The position numbers were made by a program, and so were the translations under genes. A stretch of 64,000 bases of DNA from Streptomyces sp. DHE7-1 (GTDB taxonomy: Bacteria; Actinomycetota; Actinomycetes; Streptomycetales; Streptomycetaceae), in the NCBI GenBank assembly GCA_016432725.1, contig JACJDG010000003.1:5424001-5488000 (forward strand). The letters run 5' to 3'. The notes under the pieces are model-generated. The model was not told the DNA's origin and searched no databases. It saw nothing but the letters and a program-made list of their open reading frames with translations. Below, one piece after another: positions 27,730-37,684 of this stretch (the first letter of the stretch is position 1; each line of letters starts with the position of its first letter).

Positions 27730-30700
27730 GTGGAGAACAGGTCCGTCAGTCCCGTGTTCGTCGGCCGCGCCGACGAGTTGGACACCTTGAACGACGCGCT
27801 CGCCCGTGCCGCCGCGGGCGAGCCGCAGGCGCTGCTGCTCGGCGGCGAGGCGGGGGTCGGCAAGACCCGCCTCGTCGAGGAGTTCGCCGCCGTCGCCGGC
27901 CGCCGGTCCGCGGTCGTCGCCGTGGGCGGCTGTGTGGAGATCGGCGCCGACGGGCTGCCCTTCGCCCCCTTCTCCAGCGCGCTGCGCGCCCTGCGCGACG
28001 CCCTGCCCGAGGAGTTCGCCGCCGCCGCGGCCGGACAGGAGGAGGAACTGGCCCGGCTGCTGCCCGAGCTCGGCGAGGCCGCCTCCAGCCGCCACGACGA
28101 GCTGGGCACCGCCCGCCTCTTCGAACTCACCGCCCGGCTGCTGGAGCGGGCCGCCGCCGAGCGCACGGTCGTCCTCGTCCTGGAGGACCTGCACTGGGCC
28201 GACGCCTCGACCCGCCATCTGCTGGCCTATCTCTTCCGCACCCTGCGCACCGGCCACCTCCTGGTACTGGCCACCTACCGCGCCGACGACATCCACCGCC
28301 GCCACCCGCTGCGCCCCCTGCTCGCCGAACTCGACCGGCTGCGCACCGTCCGCCGGCTCGAACTCGCCCGCTTCACCCGCGAGGAGGTGGCCCGCCAGAT
28401 CGCCGGCATCCTCGCCACCGAACCCGACCCCGCGCAGGTCGACGAGATCTTCGAACGCTCCGACGGCAACGCCTTCTTCGTCGAGGAACTGGCCGTCGCC
28501 GCCTGCGAGGACTGCTGCACCGGCCTCTCCGACTCCCTGCGCGACCTGCTCCTGGTCCGGGTCGAGAAGCTGCCCGAGAGCGCCCAACGGGTCGCCCGGA
28601 TCGTCGCCGAGGGCGGCTCCACCGTGGAGTACCGGCTCATCGCCGCCGTCGCCCGGTTCACCGAGGACGACCTCATCGAGGCCCTGCGGGCCGCCGTGGG
28701 CGCCAACATCCTCACCGCCACCCCGGACGGCGACGGCTACCGCTTCCGGCACGCCCTGGTCCGCGAGGCCGTCGCCGACGACCTGCTGCCCGGTGAACGC
28801 TCGCGCCTGAACCGCCGCTACGCCGAGGCCCTGGAGGCCGACCCCTCGCTGGTCCCCGCGGGCGCCCGGGTGATGCGCCTGGCCAGCTACTGGTACCACG
28901 CCCACGACCCCGCCAAGGCCCTGCCCACGGTCCTGGAGGCCTCCGTCGTGGCCCGCCGCCGGCACGCCTACACCGAGCAACTGCGGCTCCTGGAGCGGGC
29001 GATGGAGCTGTGGGACACCGTGCCCCAGGAGGTCCGCTCCGCCCTGCGCCCGGTCGACTACACCGGCGTCTACCCGCCGTGCGGCTGCGACCCGGCCACC
29101 ACCCCGCTGCGCTACCTCGACCTCATGGCCGAGGCGGCGGTCGCCGGGCGCTTCGGCGGCGAACGCGAACGCGCCCTGAAGATCGTCAGGCGGGCGCTGC
29201 AACTGCTCGAGGACGATCCGGACCCGCTGCGCGCCGCCTGGTTCTGGGTCCAGCGCTCCCGCCTGGTCCAGGCCCTGGCCCGCGGCGACGGACGGTCCGA
29301 ACTGGCCACCGCGCAGGAACTCGTGCGGGGCCTGCCGCCGTCCGAGGTGCACGCCGAGGTGCTGACCGAGGCCGCCGGCTGGTCCATGCTGCACCGGCCC
29401 GGACCCGAGGCCCTCGCCGACGCCGAGCAGGCCGTCGAGTACGCGCGCATGGTGAACGCCCGCGAGATCGAGCTCAACGCCCGCCTCACCCTGGGCGGCC
29501 TCATGGTCGACGCCGGTGACATCGAGGCCGGGCTCGCGGAGATGTCCCGGGTCAAGGAGGAGGCGATCGCCGAGGGCGTCTCCCAGGTGGCGGGCCGCGC
29601 CCACGTGAACCTGCCGGGCTCGCTGCAGTCCGTCGGCCGGGACCGGGACGCCGAGCCCATCCTGCGCGAGGGCATCGCCTTCACCCGCCGCTACGGGCTG
29701 CCCGACTCCCAGGCCTGGGTGTGGGGCAACCTCTCCGACGCGCTGTACTCGCTGGGCCGGTGGGAGGAGGCCGCCGAGGCGGCCGGGCAGGCGATCCGCA
29801 TCGGGCGCAGCGCCAAACCCCGCGGCGCGGGTGCCCTGCGCCTGGCCCACCTCGCCCTGGCCCACGGCGACGGCGCGGAGGCCGCGCGCCAACTGGCCAC
29901 CGCCCGCACCCACTACGGCACCCGCGACCCGATGCCCCAGAACGGGCTGCCCTTGGCCCGCATCGCCGTGGGCGTCGCCGCGTGGGAGGGCCGGCTCGCC
30001 GACGCACGGGCCGAGTTCCTGACCGCCCTGGAGGCCGGCTTCCCGGCCGGCACCCAGCGCTACGCCTGGCCGCTGCTGCTGGCGATGGCCACCGCCGAGG
30101 CCGACGCGGGCACCCTGCCCGCCGCCGAGGCCGGCCGGGCGGACATGCTCGGCCGGCTCTCCGAGGCGGCCCGCGGGCTCATCGCCGACGCCCCCCTGTG
30201 GCGCGCGTACGACGAGTGGACCCGCGCCGAACTGCTCCGGGCCGAGGGCCGGGACACCGACGGCACCTGGTCACCGGTGGTCACGGCCTTCGAGTGCCTG
30301 GACCGCCCCTACGACCTGGCCCGGGTCCGTCACCGCCTCGCCCAGGCGCTGCTGACCGACGGCGGCGAGGAGCATCGGGAGCGGGCCGTGGAGCTGCTGA
30401 GACTGTCCGGTGCGGTCGCCGGCCACCTCGGCGCCCGCCCACTCGCCGACGCGGTCGCCCGGCTCGCCCAGCGCGCCCGGCTCACCCTCGGCCACGCCCC
30501 GCGCCGATCCCTCGCGCCCGCCGATCCGGTGTCGGCCCTCGGTCTCACCAGCCGGGAGCGGGACGTCCTGCGCCTGGTCTCGGCCGGCCGCACCAACCGC
30601 CAGATAGCCGAGGAGCTGTTCATCTCCCCGAAGACCGCGAGCGTGCACGTCTCCAACATCCTGGCCAAGCTCGGTGTCTCCGGCCGGGGCGAGGCGGCGG

Positions 30701-30762
30701 CGATGGCACACCGGCTCGGCCTGTTCCCGCCGGACACCGAGGACCGGCTGGTGGCGGGCTGA
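27730..30762 (+). CDS. Large LuxR-family regulator with AAA ATPase domain (LAL type)
   Basis: A 1010-residue LAL-type regulator. Walker A is GGEAGVGKTRLVEEF (about residues 38-52) and Walker B is VVLVLEDLHWAD (about 150-160). A long TPR-like helical middle follows, then a C-terminal LuxR HTH (LTSRERDVLRLVSAGRTNRQ, then KTASVHVSNILAKLGVSGRG). Such proteins use ATP and an unknown inducer to activate metabolite or sugar genes. An in-frame ATG at 27718 is an equally possible start. The gene ends 23 bp before a MITE-like element; it is convergent with the sorbosone dehydrogenase-like gene. Confidence 0.85.
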   Translation: MENRSVSPVFVGRADELDTLNDALARAAAGEPQALLLGGEAGVGKTRLVEEFAAVAGRRSAVVAVGGCVEIGADGLPFAPFSSALRALRDALPEEFAAAAAGQEEELARLLPELGEAASSRHDELGTARLFELTARLLERAAAERTVVLVLEDLHWADASTRHLLAYLFRTLRTGHLLVLATYRADDIHRRHPLRPLLAELDRLRTVRRLELARFTREEVARQIAGILATEPDPAQVDEIFERSDGNAFFVEELAVAACEDCCTGLSDSLRDLLLVRVEKLPESAQRVARIVAEGGSTVEYRLIAAVARFTEDDLIEALRAAVGANILTATPDGDGYRFRHALVREAVADDLLPGERSRLNRRYAEALEADPSLVPAGARVMRLASYWYHAHDPAKALPTVLEASVVARRRHAYTEQLRLLERAMELWDTVPQEVRSALRPVDYTGVYPPCGCDPATTPLRYLDLMAEAAVAGRFGGERERALKIVRRALQLLEDDPDPLRAAWFWVQRSRLVQALARGDGRSELATAQELVRGLPPSEVHAEVLTEAAGWSMLHRPGPEALADAEQAVEYARMVNAREIELNARLTLGGLMVDAGDIEAGLAEMSRVKEEAIAEGVSQVAGRAHVNLPGSLQSVGRDRDAEPILREGIAFTRRYGLPDSQAWVWGNLSDALYSLGRWEEAAEAAGQAIRIGRSAKPRGAGALRLAHLALAHGDGAEAARQLATARTHYGTRDPMPQNGLPLARIAVGVAAWEGRLADARAEFLTALEAGFPAGTQRYAWPLLLAMATAEADAGTLPAAEAGRADMLGRLSEAARGLIADAPLWRAYDEWTRAELLRAEGRDTDGTWSPVVTAFECLDRPYDLARVRHRLAQALLTDGGEEHRERAVELLRLSGAVAGHLGARPLADAVARLAQRARLTLGHAPRRSLAPADPVSALGLTSRERDVLRLVSAGRTNRQIAEELFISPKTASVHVSNILAKLGVSGRGEAAAMAHRLGLFPPDTEDRLVAG

Positions 30763-30785
30763 GCGCGGCGGCCACCAGGGGGCCG

Positions 30786-30964
30786 CTAGGGCCTGTCTGA
30801 CAATTCCCGCCTGCCGCGCGACGCCATGCACGCACTCTCGCCGCACCGGCCCCAGACCCAAGTACGTCCAGTACGCGGCCCTGGAGCCGGCCCGCCGAGA
30901 GCACGCACCTGACGCCGCGCGGCCGCCCTTCGGGCGACGACGCGAATTTACAGACAGGCCCTAG
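30786..30964. mobile_element. MITE-like element with CTAG direct repeats
   Basis: A 171-bp core is flanked by CTAG on both sides (30786-30789, 30961-30964). Its ends are inverted repeats: GGCCTGTCTGACAATTC on the left and, read backwards on the right, GGCCTGTCTGTAAATTC (15 of 17 alike). The interior shares the palindromic arms of the repeat at 21672-21817. There is no transposase. CTAG duplications are typical of one branch of IS5-type transposons, so this may be mobilised by an element elsewhere. Its right CTAG forms the stop codon of the neighbouring gene. Confidence 0.7.
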
Positions 30965-32130
30965 CGGACCGACACCTCCAGCACCCGGTCGTCCCCCTTC
31001 TTCGGTGAACCCCGGCCGTCGGTGTTGCTCGTGACCAGCCAGACCTTGCCCTTCCCGGCCGGGACGACGGTGCGCAGCCTGCCGTACTCGCCGGTGAGGA
31101 ACGCCTGGGGGGCCGCCGAGGCGGCGGTGCCGCGCAGCGGGACGCGCCACAGCCGTTCGCCCTTCAGACCGGCCATCCAGATGACCCCGTCGACGTAGGC
31201 GATCCCGCTCGGGGAGGCCTCGTCGGTGTGCCACTGGGCCACCGGGTCGCGGAAGCCCGAGCCGGAGGACCGCCCCTCGGCGTCCGGCCAGCCGTAGTTT
31301 CCGCCCGGCACGATCGCGTTCAGCTCGTCCCAGGTGTCCTGGCCGAACTCGGAGGCGAACAGGCGCTGCCGGGAGTCCCAGGCCAGACCCTGGACGTTGC
31401 GGTGGCCGTACGAGTACACGGGGGAGCCGGGGAACGGGTTGCCGGGGGCCGGCTCGCCCTCCGGGGTGAGGCGGAGGATCTTGCCGCCCAGCGACCTCTT
31501 GTCCTGGGCCAGCCCGCGGTCGCCGCTCTCGCCCGTGCCCGCGTACAGCATCCGGTCCGGGCCGAAGGCGATCCGGCCGCCGTTGTGGATGAACCCCTTG
31601 GGGATGCCCTTGAAGACCGTGTCCGGGGCGCCCAGTTGCTCACCGGCCGGCTTGCCCGCGTCGTACAGCATCCGCACGATGCGGTTGTCCGAGGCCGAGG
31701 TGAAGTAGGCGTAGATCATGTGGTCCGAGGCGAAGCCGGGGGAGAGGGCGATGCCGAGCAGGCCGCCCTCGCCCTCAGCGGCGACACCCGAGACCGTGCC
31801 CAGCTCGGTCTCGCGGCCCGTCCTGTCGTCGACGCGGGTGATCGTGCCGTCGTCCCGGGAGGAGACCAGCAGCCCGCCGTCCGGGAGCGGGGCCAGGCCC
31901 CACGGCGTCTTCAGGCCCTCGGCGACGGTGCGCAGCACCTTCACCGAGCCCTTGGCCGGCGGCGCCGACTCGGTGGGACGGCCGGACGGGGCGGCGGCCG
32001 TGGCCGACCCCCTCGGCGTGCTGCTCCCGCCGTCGGCCGGGAAGCCCTGGCCGCCGGAGGAGCAGCCCGCCGTCAGCAGGAGCGCGGTCGCGGCCAACAC
32101 GGCCGTCACAACTCGGCGTTGCACGATCAT
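30961..32130 (-). CDS. Lipoprotein, PQQ-type sorbosone/glucose dehydrogenase-like
   Basis: A 389-residue secreted lipoprotein with a six-bladed beta-propeller of the glucose/sorbosone dehydrogenase family. A signal peptide ends in LLTAGCSS (lipobox Cys about 22), a Ser/Pro/Ala-rich linker follows, then EGLKTPWGLAPLPDGGLLVS, GLLGIALSPGFASDHMIYAY and SYGHRNVQGLAWD, the family blade signatures. Characterised relatives oxidise sugars with PQQ; many actinobacterial homologues are uncharacterised. ATG 32130 follows GAAGGGA. The TAG stop coincides with the CTAG duplication of the MITE-like element. Confidence 0.85.
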   Translation of the reverse strand: MIVQRRVVTAVLAATALLLTAGCSSGGQGFPADGGSSTPRGSATAAAPSGRPTESAPPAKGSVKVLRTVAEGLKTPWGLAPLPDGGLLVSSRDDGTITRVDDRTGRETELGTVSGVAAEGEGGLLGIALSPGFASDHMIYAYFTSASDNRIVRMLYDAGKPAGEQLGAPDTVFKGIPKGFIHNGGRIAFGPDRMLYAGTGESGDRGLAQDKRSLGGKILRLTPEGEPAPGNPFPGSPVYSYGHRNVQGLAWDSRQRLFASEFGQDTWDELNAIVPGGNYGWPDAEGRSSGSGFRDPVAQWHTDEASPSGIAYVDGVIWMAGLKGERLWRVPLRGTAASAAPQAFLTGEYGRLRTVVPAGKGKVWLVTSNTDGRGSPKKGDDRVLEVSVR

Positions 32131-32228
32131 GGTCCCTTCGCAGCGGCGGACGTACGACAGCCTCTCCCTCTCATACTCCGCCCGTCCCGCCCGGGTTCCC
32201 GCCCGGCGCGCGCCGCATGCGGGACCGC

Positions 32229-33227
32229 TCAGTCCCAGGAGCCCCGCGCCGCCGGCAGCCGGGCCACCTCCGCCAGGTCCTCCGCGGTCAGACGCAGTGC
32301 GGCCGCCGCCGCGTTCTCCCCGGCCCAGCGCTCCCGCTTGGTGCCGGGCAGCGCGATCACCTGGCGGCCCTGCGCCAGCACCCAGGCCAGCGCCACCTGC
32401 GCCGCCGTGACGTCCGCGCCGTGCCGGCGGGCGACGCGGCGCAGACCGGCGACGATCGGCTGGTTGGCCGCCATCATCTCGGCCGTGAACCGGGGGTGCC
32501 GGGCGCGTACGTCGTCCCGTTCGAAGCCTTCGCCGGGCGTCAGGGTGCCGGTCAGGAAGCCGCTGCCCAGCGGCATCGCGGCCAGGAAGCCCACGCCCCG
32601 CGCCTCGCACCACGGCAGCAGCGTGTCCAGCGCCTCCGGCGACCACACCGACAGCTCCGCCTGCACCGCGCTCACCGGGAAGACCTGCTGCACCCGGTGG
32701 AGCTGACGCAGCGTGGTGTCGTGGAGCCGGCTGCCGGGCCGGCGGCCGGCGCGCGCGCCCACCGCGCACAGGCCCAGGGCCCGCACCTTTCCCGCCCGCA
32801 CCAGGTCGGCCATCGCGCCCCAGGTCTCCTCCACCGGGACCTCGGGATCGGCGCGGTGCAGCTGGTAGAGATCGATCACATCCGTCTGCAGGCGCCTGAG
32901 CGAGGCGTCGCAGGCCCGTCTCACATAGCCCGGGCGGCCGTTGGCCACGATGTGCTGCTCGCCCACGAGCAGCCCCGCCTTGGTCGACACGAAGGCGTCC
33001 CGGCGCCGCTCCCTGAGCACCCGGCCCAGCAGCAGCTCGTTGGTGAAGGGGCCGTACATGTCGGCCGTGTCCAGCAGGGTCGAGCCCAGGTCCAGTGCCC
33101 GGTGCACGGTTCTGAGCGACTCGTCGCCCCGCTGCCGGGAGCCGGTGTACGCCCAGCTCATCGGCATGCACCCGAGTCCGACGGCCCCCACCGCGAGCGC
33201 ACCCGCGCCGATCGTCCTGCGCTTCAC
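32229..33227 (-). CDS. Aldo/keto reductase
   Basis: A 332-residue NADPH-dependent aldo/keto reductase. The tetrad is present: Asp and Tyr in LLDTADMYGPF, Lys in FVSTKAGLLVG and His in LYQLHRADPEVP. The cofactor-binding C-terminal part is IALPGTKRERWAGENAAAAA. The protein begins KRRTIGAGALAVGAVGLGCM, the family's first beta-strand and Gly-rich turn. GTG 33227 is the start, upstream of a GGGCAG stretch. Substrate unknown; the enzyme is cytoplasmic. Confidence 0.88.
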   Translation of the reverse strand: MKRRTIGAGALAVGAVGLGCMPMSWAYTGSRQRGDESLRTVHRALDLGSTLLDTADMYGPFTNELLLGRVLRERRRDAFVSTKAGLLVGEQHIVANGRPGYVRRACDASLRRLQTDVIDLYQLHRADPEVPVEETWGAMADLVRAGKVRALGLCAVGARAGRRPGSRLHDTTLRQLHRVQQVFPVSAVQAELSVWSPEALDTLLPWCEARGVGFLAAMPLGSGFLTGTLTPGEGFERDDVRARHPRFTAEMMAANQPIVAGLRRVARRHGADVTAAQVALAWVLAQGRQVIALPGTKRERWAGENAAAAALRLTAEDLAEVARLPAARGSWD

Positions 33228-33302
33228 CTGCCCGTGAACCTCCCTCGTCCGGTCCCCCAACCTAACGCCCCCCGTCCGCGCGCCTGACATAGCCTCCTTG
33301 CC

Positions 33303-34255
33303 ATGACACAAGACGTGTGGCTTCCCATCGCGCCGGAGGAGATCGAAGGGCTTCCCCAGGGGCCCCGTTACCTGTTCTGGGACGGGGGCGACGACGGTGA
33401 GCAGGAGTTTCCCGGCGACCCGGCCGACTGCGCCTTCTACGTCGTGCCGTACATGCGGGCGAGCGCCGTCGGTCTGCGGCCGATGGCCCGCATGAGCACC
33501 GTGCGGGTCGTGCAGACGCTGTCGGCCGGTGTCGACCACCTGAACCCGGGGCTGCGGCACCTGCCCCGGGCGTCCGGCTCTGCAACGCGCGCGGGGTCCA
33601 CGAGGCCAGCACGGCCGAACTGACCCTCGCGCTCGTCCTCGCCTCGCTGCGGGGCATCCCCGACTTCGTCCGGGCCCAGGACCGGGGCGAGTGGCGCGGG
33701 GGCTTCCACCCCGCGCTCGCCGACAAGACCGCCCTGATCATCGGCTACGGCGCCATCGGTGCCGCCATCGAGGACCGGCTCGCGCCCTTCGAACTCGCGC
33801 GGGTGGCGCGCGTCGCGCGCTCAGGGCGCACTACGGCGCGCGGGCCCGTACACGCGCTCACCGAATTGCCCTCTCTGCTTCCGAAAGCCGATGTCGTGAT
33901 CCTCTCCACGCCCTTGACGGAGGCGACCAGAGGTCTGGTGAACGCGGACTTCCTGAGCCTGATGAAGGACGGGGCCCTGCTCGTCAACGTCTCCCGCGGA
34001 CCTGTCGTGGACACGAACGCGCTGCTCACCGAGGTGGAGAAGGGACGCATCAGCGCCGCCCTCGACGTCACCGACCCCGAGCCGCTGCCGCCGGGACACC
34101 CGCTGTGGACGGCGCCCGGCGTGCTCATCAGCCCGCACGTCGGCGGACCCACCTCGGCCTTCCTGCCGCGCGCCAAACGGCTCCTGGTGGACCAGTTGCA
34201 CCGATTCGTGAACCACGAGCCCCTGCGGAACGTGATCCTCACCACGGGGACCTGA
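33303..34255 (+). CDS. D-isomer-specific 2-hydroxyacid dehydrogenase, frame break
   Basis: NAD-dependent 2-hydroxyacid dehydrogenase of about 317 residues. The Rossmann motif is GYGAIGAAI; catalytic-domain blocks are STPLTEATRGLVNADFL, NVSRGPVVDTNALLTE, DVTDPEPLPPGHPLW and ISPHVGGPTSAF with the catalytic His. The frame breaks at the C run 33564-33567; one extra C gives HLPPGVRLCNARGVHEASTA and links the N-terminal domain to the rest. ATG 33303. Substrate not assignable (glyoxylate/hydroxypyruvate-type or other). Divergent from the aldo/keto reductase. Confidence 0.85.
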
Positions 34256-34337
34256 CACACTCCCGGCACCCTCCGCAATCTTTCGAGCGCGGAACGTGTT
34301 GACATCTTCGCTGGTCGTCACGGAGCGTAGAGAAGCT

Positions 34338-37300
34338 ATGTCCCTGAGTGACGATCCTGGTGTATCGTCCCGACAGGGGCTGCGCCGCCGACCGTTCGGC
34401 GCCGGGGATGGACAGATCGGACTTGTGAGGGGGGCGACGGGCGATGCACGGCCTATGGACGAACGATCCGACGCGGCGGAGCCGCCGGCGGGGACCCTGG
34501 CGCACGACCGCGCGCAGCCCCGGCCACCACACGAGCCATCACTGCCACCGCAAACCGGCCGGCCGCGGCAGGCACGCGGCGCACCGGGACACCGGGGAGC
34601 CGGGAGCGGCGCGCACCGGGAGGCCCCGGTGAACGCTCCGCCCGCCCTGACGGGCACCCTCGACGGCACGCCGCTGCCTCCGTCCGCGCCGCCGTCCCTC
34701 GCGCCCGCCCGGCCGCCGTCCGCCGCCGGGGGCCCGCGGCTGGTGCCCCAGCTCGTCCTCGCCCTGGTGTGCGGGGCCTATGCGATCGGCTCGATGCTCG
34801 ACTGGGGCTCCGAGCAGGTCGCGCTGTTCATGGGCGACTTCGGGCTGAGCGCAGCGGCCGGCGCCGCCGCGGTGTCCTGCTTCCGCTACGCCCGAGGGCC
34901 CCGGATCCGCTACCGGCCGGCCTGGCTGCTCTTCGCGCTCTCCTCGGCGATGGCGTGCCTCGGCAACGCGGTCTGGGGATGGTACGAGGTCGTCCTGGCC
35001 CGGCCCGTGCCCAGCCCCAGCTACGCCGACCTGTTCTTCCTGTGCTTCGCGCCGCCCGCCATCGTGGGCCTGCTGGTCCTCGCCCAGCGGCCGGCGAACC
35101 GGGCCGGCTGGATCTGCCTGGCGCTGGACGCCTGGCTGATCGGCGGCTCGCTGCTCACCCTGTCCTGGAGCCTCGCGCTGGCCCAGGCCGCCCGGTTCGA
35201 CGGGCCGAGCGTGGCGCACACCGCGCTGTCGCTGGCGTACCCGCTGCTGGACATCGCGCTCGTGAGCATGGTGCTCGCGCTGCACTTCCGCCGCTCCCCG
35301 GGCAACCGCACGGCGGTCAACACCGCCATCGGCGCGCTCGCCCTGACCGTGATGTGCGACGCGCTGTTCACCTCGCCTCTGCTGCACAGCAGCTACCACT
35401 CCGGGCAACTGCTGGACGCGGGCTGGTTCGCCGGTTCGCTGCTGCTCGCCTACGCCCCCTGGGCCGCACCCCACCGCACCGGGACACCGGACGGCGAACG
35501 GCGCGTGCCCGAGGGGCACTCGCGCGTGGTGCACGAGCACGTCCCGGGACAGCGCGGCCCCGGCCAGTCGCAGGTGCCCCCGCCCCCGCCGGGCGGCGGC
35601 GACCACCCGCGGTACCTGCCGGGCCGGCCGATCACCGGCTCGCTGGCCGCGCTCACGCCGTACCTGGCCGCCGCCGTGTGCACCCTGGGCATCCTCTACA
35701 ACGTGCTCAACGGCCGCCGGCCCGACCACGTCGTGCTGATCACCGCGGGCGCCGTCGTGCTGGCGCTCGTCATGCGGCAGGGCATCATGCTGCTGGACAA
35801 CATCACCCTCACCCAGGAACTGGCGCAGAAGGAGAACCACTTCCGCTCCCTGGTGCAGGGCTCCAGCGACGTCATCATGATCGCCGCGCCCAACGGCATC
35901 CTGCGCTACGTCTCCCCGGCCGCCGCCGGGGTCTACGGACGGCCCGCCGAGGACCTGGTGGGCACCGAACTGGCCGCGCTGATCCACTCGGAGGACCTGG
36001 GCTGCGTGGTGCACGAGGTGCGCCGCTTCCTCGCCGCCAGCCCCCTCGACGAACCCACCACCCGCATCGAGTGCCGGTTCCGGTCGGGCGACGGAGGCTG
36101 GCTCAACGTCGAGTCCACCGTCAACCGCCACCACGGCGGCCTGATCTTCAACAGCCGCGACGTGACCGAGAGGGTCCGGCTCCAGGCCCAGCTGCAGCAC
36201 AACGCCGAGCACGACCCGCTCACCGACCTGCCCAACCGCGCGCTGTTCACCCGGCGTGTCCAGCAGGCCCTCTCCGGCCGCCGCGCCACCGACCGGGGCG
36301 CCGCCCTGCGCGGCACCGCCGTGCTCTTCATCGACCTGGACGGCTTCAAGGCCGTCAACGACACGATCGGGCACCAGGCCGGGGACGAGCTGCTCGTCCA
36401 GGCCGCCCGCAGACTCCAGGACGCGGTCCGGCAGGGGGACACCGCGTCCCGGCTGGGCGGCGACGAGTTCGCCGCCCTGATCGCCGGGGACGGCACCCGG
36501 GACCGGGCCGCCCGGGAGCGGAACATCATGGAACTCGCCGACCGCCTCAGGACCACCCTCTCCCAGCCCTACTCCATCGACGGCAACGATGTCCGGGTCA
36601 ACGCCTCCATCGGCGTCGCCTTCGCCGAGCCGGGACTCGGCGCGGGCGAGCTGCTGCGCAACGCCGACCTCGCGATGTACCGCGCGAAATCGGCCGGCAA
36701 GGGCCGCGTCGAGCTGTACCGGCCGCAGATGCAGCAGGACGTCGTCCGCAAGGCGGAGCTGGCCACCCGGCTGCGCGCCGCCCTGCACGACGGCGAGTTC
36801 ACGCTGCTGCACCAGCCGGTGGTGAGCCTCGGGAACGGCCGGATCACGGCGGTCTCCGCGCAGGCGCGCTGGCGCTCCTCGCAGGGGGTGCTGTTCACCC
36901 CGGCCGAGTTCCTGAGAGTGGCCGAGGACGGCGACAAGACCGCGGAGCTGGACCGCTGGATCCTGCGGGAGGCGGTGGACCAGGCCGCGGAGCGGGCCGC
37001 CGCCGGACACGTCGTGCCGGTCGCCGTGCGGCTGAGCGCCCGGCGGCTGCTGGACCGCTCGATGCCGCTGGGCACCGTGGAGGCCCTGCTCAACCGGCAC
37101 GGGCTGCCGCCCGGCGCGCTGGTCCTGGAGCTGACCGACACCGACCACCGGACCTCGCTGGAGGAACTGGAGCGGCGGCTGACCGCGCTCAGCCGGCTCG
37201 GCGTAAGGATCGCGCTCGACGGCTTCGGCAGCGGCCACGCGGCCATCACCGCCCTCCGGCGGCTGCCCGTGGACATCCTCAAGCTGGACCGCGGGCTGGT

Positions 37301-37652
37301 CGAGGGGGTAGTGGAGTCGGCGCGGCTGCACAAGATCACCAGCGGGCTGCTCCGGATCGCCTGCGATCTCGGGCTCCAGTCCGTCGCCGAGGGCGTGGAT
37401 CTGCCGGAACAGGTGACCGTGCTGCGCGCCATGGGCTGCACCCACGGCCAGGGCAGCGCGTTCGCGGGCATGCTGGACGAGTGCCGGCTGCGCCGGGCGC
37501 TCGGATCAGGCCATTACCCGGTGCCGCGCGCACCCGCCGAACCGGCGTTCGCCGGTGGAGCCGCGGGGGTGTACACCGGAGGAGTGTCCGCCGTCATCGG
37601 AGGTGGCAGTGCACTCCGCTCACATAATGAGACGCCCGTCCCACCCACTTGA
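34338..37652 (+). CDS. cdgC: Membrane PAS-GGDEF protein with degenerate EAL domain, CdgC-like
   Basis: A 1104-residue c-di-GMP protein. A long disordered N-terminus is followed by 9-10 membrane spans (about residues 140-490), a PAS domain (FRSLVQGSSDVIMIAAPNG), a GGDEF domain with intact RLGGDEFAALIAG (about 704-716) and a C-terminal EAL-like domain. Its catalytic motifs are altered: SAQARW where EALxRW is expected, and LDGFGSGHA instead of DDFGTGYS. It should therefore make c-di-GMP and not degrade it. It sits directly upstream of ilvB, as CdgC (SCO5511) does in S. coelicolor as I recall. The start is uncertain: ATG 34338 is given, but an in-frame ATG at 34455 is possible. Confidence 0.85.
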   Translation: MSLSDDPGVSSRQGLRRRPFGAGDGQIGLVRGATGDARPMDERSDAAEPPAGTLAHDRAQPRPPHEPSLPPQTGRPRQARGAPGHRGAGSGAHREAPVNAPPALTGTLDGTPLPPSAPPSLAPARPPSAAGGPRLVPQLVLALVCGAYAIGSMLDWGSEQVALFMGDFGLSAAAGAAAVSCFRYARGPRIRYRPAWLLFALSSAMACLGNAVWGWYEVVLARPVPSPSYADLFFLCFAPPAIVGLLVLAQRPANRAGWICLALDAWLIGGSLLTLSWSLALAQAARFDGPSVAHTALSLAYPLLDIALVSMVLALHFRRSPGNRTAVNTAIGALALTVMCDALFTSPLLHSSYHSGQLLDAGWFAGSLLLAYAPWAAPHRTGTPDGERRVPEGHSRVVHEHVPGQRGPGQSQVPPPPPGGGDHPRYLPGRPITGSLAALTPYLAAAVCTLGILYNVLNGRRPDHVVLITAGAVVLALVMRQGIMLLDNITLTQELAQKENHFRSLVQGSSDVIMIAAPNGILRYVSPAAAGVYGRPAEDLVGTELAALIHSEDLGCVVHEVRRFLAASPLDEPTTRIECRFRSGDGGWLNVESTVNRHHGGLIFNSRDVTERVRLQAQLQHNAEHDPLTDLPNRALFTRRVQQALSGRRATDRGAALRGTAVLFIDLDGFKAVNDTIGHQAGDELLVQAARRLQDAVRQGDTASRLGGDEFAALIAGDGTRDRAARERNIMELADRLRTTLSQPYSIDGNDVRVNASIGVAFAEPGLGAGELLRNADLAMYRAKSAGKGRVELYRPQMQQDVVRKAELATRLRAALHDGEFTLLHQPVVSLGNGRITAVSAQARWRSSQGVLFTPAEFLRVAEDGDKTAELDRWILREAVDQAAERAAAGHVVPVAVRLSARRLLDRSMPLGTVEALLNRHGLPPGALVLELTDTDHRTSLEELERRLTALSRLGVRIALDGFGSGHAAITALRRLPVDILKLDRGLVEGVVESARLHKITSGLLRIACDLGLQSVAEGVDLPEQVTVLRAMGCTHGQGSAFAGMLDECRLRRALGSGHYPVPRAPAEPAFAGGAAGVYTGGVSAVIGGGSALRSHNETPVPPT

Positions 37653-37677
37653 CACGTGGTGCGTGCCGGGGGAGGGT
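37649..37677 (+). promoter_or_regulatory. Promoter of the ilvB leader
   Basis: A -35 TTGACA at 37649-37654 (overlapping the cdgC stop), 17-bp spacer and -10 GAGGGT at 37672-37677. The predicted start falls at or next to the leader-peptide ATG at 37685, so the leader mRNA would be leaderless. Confidence 0.6.
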
Positions 37678-37684
37678 CAGTGCC

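Noticed and set aside
34539..37445. A 968-codon open frame on the minus strand across the cdgC-like gene
   Set aside because: Opposite-strand frames stay open because of the high GC content; its protein is low-complexity Gly/Val/Arg/Gln and matches no fold, while the plus strand encodes clear PAS, GGDEF and EAL-like domains.
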